14,047 bases of DNA from Bacillota bacterium (GTDB lineage: Bacteria; Bacillota; Clostridia; Christensenellales; UMGS416), in NCBI GenBank assembly GCA_023409755.1, contig JAEYRA010000172.1:1-14047 (forward strand). Reading direction: 5' to 3'. Both the position numbers and the translations under genes were made by a program. Below are positions 12,431 to 14,047 of this stretch, in pieces. The notes beneath the pieces were generated by a model. The model searched no databases and had not been told where the DNA came from. It worked only from the letters and a program-made list of their open reading frames with translations. How positions within the stretch are numbered: the first letter of the stretch is position 1; each line of letters starts with the position of its first letter.

Positions 12431-13720
12431 ATGGCAACTGGAACGGTAGGCGGCAACCGGCTGCTGCTGCGGCGCATCCGGAGCAACCACAATGCCTGGA
12501 ACATGCTCCTGATGGAGCCGCTCTTTGGCATTGTGTACAACCTGTTCAACCCCTTTCTGTATGTGTACATGAGCCAACTTGGCTGCAGCGAGGTGCAGAT
12601 TGGGCTGCTGACGACGGTGGGGCTGCTGTGTCAGTTTGCATTCAGCATCGTCGCGGCCCCCATCACCGATCGGCTGGGGCGGCGCTGGACAACGCTGATC
12701 TTCGACCTGCTCAGCTGGTCGCTGGCTGCGCTGCTGTGGACGGTGGCACACAATTTCTGGGTCTTCCTTGTGGCGGCGGTGTTGCAGGCCATCAACCGCA
12801 TCGTCGTGGTGTCCTGGACGTGCCTGATGGTGGAGGACACCGAGAAGGATCTGTTGGTGACGCTCTTCTCCTGGATCACGGTAGCGGGCCTGCTGTCGGG
12901 GTTCTTCTCCCCAGTGGCGGCAGCGCTTGTGGAGATCAACCTCATCGTTGCCATGCGGTGGCTTCTTGGCGCGGCCTTCGTGGTGTTCACCGGTATGTTC
13001 CTCCTGCGCCACTTCCTGACGCGGGAGACATCGGTGGGCCGGGTACGCATGGAGCAATCGCGGCAGGAATCGCTGCCCGGCCAACTGCGGGAGCTCAGCC
13101 GTACGGCGGTTGATATCTGCCGTGCACCGAAGCTGCGCTTCCTGTTCGTGCTCACGGCGGTGTACAACATGGCGCTGACGGTGCGCGGGTCTTTCATTTC
13201 TCTGCTGCTGACCGAGACGATGGGCTTTGGCACGGCATCCATCGGATTCTATTCGTTTGCTACCTCTGCGGTCATGCTGGCAGTCTATTTCCTCGTCATG
13301 CCCCACATTCAGGCTCGCCCGCCCAAGCGACCTTTGACTTGGGGGTTGTCGCTCTGCGCGGTGGGGCTCCTGCTGTTGGCCCCCGCTTGGCCGTCACGCT
13401 TGCTGTTGGTGGCGGCGCTGGTGCTGAGTGTGGTGTTCACCTCCGTGGGCACGGCGGTGGCGCAGCCCTTCATCGACGGTTTGGGCCACGGCAGCATTGA
13501 CAACGATAAGCGAGCCAACATGACGGCGATCCTCTCGTCACTCATCCTGTTGGCAACGGCGCCTTTCGGTTGGCTGGGCGGTCTTCTCTTCAAGCTTGAT
13601 GGGCGGCTGCCCTTCGTCGCCTCTGCTGCCTTCTACGTTCTGGCGGCACTGCTCATGGTGTGGCGCTATCACCGTTCGGTGGGCGAAACAACTGCTACGG
13701 TCGTGAAAACAACTGATTGA
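12431..13720 (+). CDS. MFS transporter, substrate unknown
   Basis: A 429-residue membrane protein with about 12 hydrophobic helices. Motif A is AAPITDRLGRRWTTL (loop 2-3). A basic N-terminus and a central hydrophilic loop (RETSVGRVRMEQSRQE) divide it into two six-helix halves. It is distinct in sequence from the MFS protein just upstream and has no recognisable substrate signature. The start at 12431 follows GGAAGGGGG by 6 bases; the frame is open back to 12206 but crosses the promoter and leader hairpin. The stop (13718-13720) overlaps the -35 of the tRNA promoter. A drug-efflux role is possible, given the attenuator-like leader. Confidence 0.88.
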   Translation: MATGTVGGNRLLLRRIRSNHNAWNMLLMEPLFGIVYNLFNPFLYVYMSQLGCSEVQIGLLTTVGLLCQFAFSIVAAPITDRLGRRWTTLIFDLLSWSLAALLWTVAHNFWVFLVAAVLQAINRIVVVSWTCLMVEDTEKDLLVTLFSWITVAGLLSGFFSPVAAALVEINLIVAMRWLLGAAFVVFTGMFLLRHFLTRETSVGRVRMEQSRQESLPGQLRELSRTAVDICRAPKLRFLFVLTAVYNMALTVRGSFISLLLTETMGFGTASIGFYSFATSAVMLAVYFLVMPHIQARPPKRPLTWGLSLCAVGLLLLAPAWPSRLLLVAALVLSVVFTSVGTAVAQPFIDGLGHGSIDNDKRANMTAILSSLILLATAPFGWLGGLLFKLDGRLPFVASAAFYVLAALLMVWRYHRSVGETTATVVKTTD

Positions 13721-13745
13721 CAAACGGACGCAACGTTGTTATACT
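13717..13745 (+). promoter_or_regulatory. tRNA operon promoter P1
   Basis: A consensus TTGACA (13717-13722) and TATACT (13740-13745, 5/6) are separated by 17 bp. This is the strongest promoter in the window, fitting a stable-RNA operon. It overlaps the stop codon of the MFS gene. Confidence 0.85.
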
Positions 13746-13775
13746 GAATCCTGCTCGGCGGCACCCCAGTGGCTG

Positions 13776-13804
13776 TTGACGGGGCTGGTGGATTGTGGTA
13801 ACAT
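13776..13804 (+). promoter_or_regulatory. tRNA operon promoter P2
   Basis: TTGACG (13776-13781, 5/6) and TAACAT (13799-13804, 4/6) are 17 bp apart, with TGG forming an extended -10. It lies 59 bp after P1 and about 50 bp before tRNA-Arg. Confidence 0.6.
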
Positions 13805-13853
13805 AAAACACCGTCAGCGATACAAGCCACACACAGGCTGAGCGCAGCGGCGA

Positions 13854-13930
<77 letters not shown>

Positions 13931-13934
13931 TCGT

Positions 13935-14012
13935 GGTGGATATAGCTCAGTTGGTTAGAGCGCCAGGTTGTGGCCCTGGAGGTCGTGGGTTCGAGCCCCA
14001 CTATTCACCCCA
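13935..14012 (+). tRNA. tRNA-His (anticodon GTG)
   Basis: Acceptor GTGGATA (13936-13942) pairs with TATTCAC (14002-14008). The extra G at 13935 is the encoded G-1 that faces the C discriminator, the identity mark of tRNA-His. The anticodon GTG lies at 13970-13972 in the loop TTGTGGC, the T loop is TTCGAGC, and CCA is encoded. Confidence 0.96.
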
Positions 14013-14024
14013 TACTACTTTTGT

Positions 14025-14047
14025 TGGGGTGTAGCCAAGTGGTAAGG
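14025..14047 (+). tRNA. Probable tRNA-Gln, 5' part only
   Basis: TGGGGTGTAGCCAAGTGGTA, starting 12 bases after tRNA-His, has the 5' acceptor arm (TGGGGTG), T8-A9-like bases and D arm typical of bacterial tRNA-Gln. The window ends before the anticodon, so the identity rests on this 5' pattern alone. Confidence 0.7.

Noticed and set aside
12074..13306. Long (410-codon) open frame on the minus strand opposite the MFS genes
   Set aside because: It is His/Arg/Gln-rich, crosses the terminator and promoter between the two MFS genes, and matches no family. It is a by-product of GC-rich codon use on the plus strand.

Overview
The window reads as chromosomal backbone from a GC-rich, Gram-positive (monoderm) Firmicute, most likely a Clostridia/Oscillospiraceae-like gut bacterium. 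The basis is an rsbV/rsbW-like/SigB-F-type sigma operon, a sepF-ylmG-ylmH-divIVA division cluster, a DUF5665 gene, AGGAGG-type Shine-Dalgarno sites, sigma-A promoters with 17-18 bp spacers, and tRNAs with encoded CCA. The taxon is an inference; no rRNA is present. I see no phage, transposase, CRISPR array or known defence system.

Layout. (1) 134-1231, minus strand: the Obg-family ATPase ychF, with hairpins downstream at 46-131. (2) 1232-1505: a compact divergent promoter region whose two -35 boxes are both overlapped by a perfect 17-bp palindrome. (3) 1506-3654, plus: a likely three-gene operon of a FAD-dependent oxidoreductase, a small single-pass membrane protein and a short QueG-like double [4Fe-4S] protein. 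(4) 3655-3942: a non-coding stretch with a near-perfect 29-bp palindrome, an AT-rich promoter and a 17-bp AT palindrome over its -10. (5) 3943-5800, plus: an STAS anti-anti-sigma factor (RsbV-like), an RsbW-like protein that has lost its ATP-binding boxes, a SigB/F/G-type sigma factor, then, behind a sigma-B-like promoter, a small GHKL ATPase with intact boxes. (6) 5811-6599: two identical 40-bp copies of an intrinsic terminator bracket an oppositely oriented HAD-IIIA (GmhB-like) phosphatase gene broken by one frameshift. (7) 6717-10618, plus: an HlyD-like adaptor, then sepF, ylmG, ylmH, divIVA and a DUF5665 gene, ending in a terminator. (8) 10860-13720: two separate MFS transporter genes, the second with a terminator-like hairpin in its leader. 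(9) 13717-14047: tandem promoters for a tRNA operon, tRNA-Arg(TCT), tRNA-His(GTG) and the start of a probable tRNA-Gln.

How the genes fit together. Region 5 is a partner-switching circuit. RsbV-like protein should compete with the sigma factor for an anti-sigma protein, but the protein in the usual RsbW position appears unable to bind ATP, while the ATPase with intact motifs sits downstream of the sigma gene behind a promoter that this sigma could itself recognise. Region 7 is the conserved septum/cell-pole module of Firmicutes with two membrane-associated additions (HlyD-like and DUF5665). The strongest candidates for something new are the rewired sigma circuit and the duplicated-terminator cassette. 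No wholly novel multi-gene system is evident.
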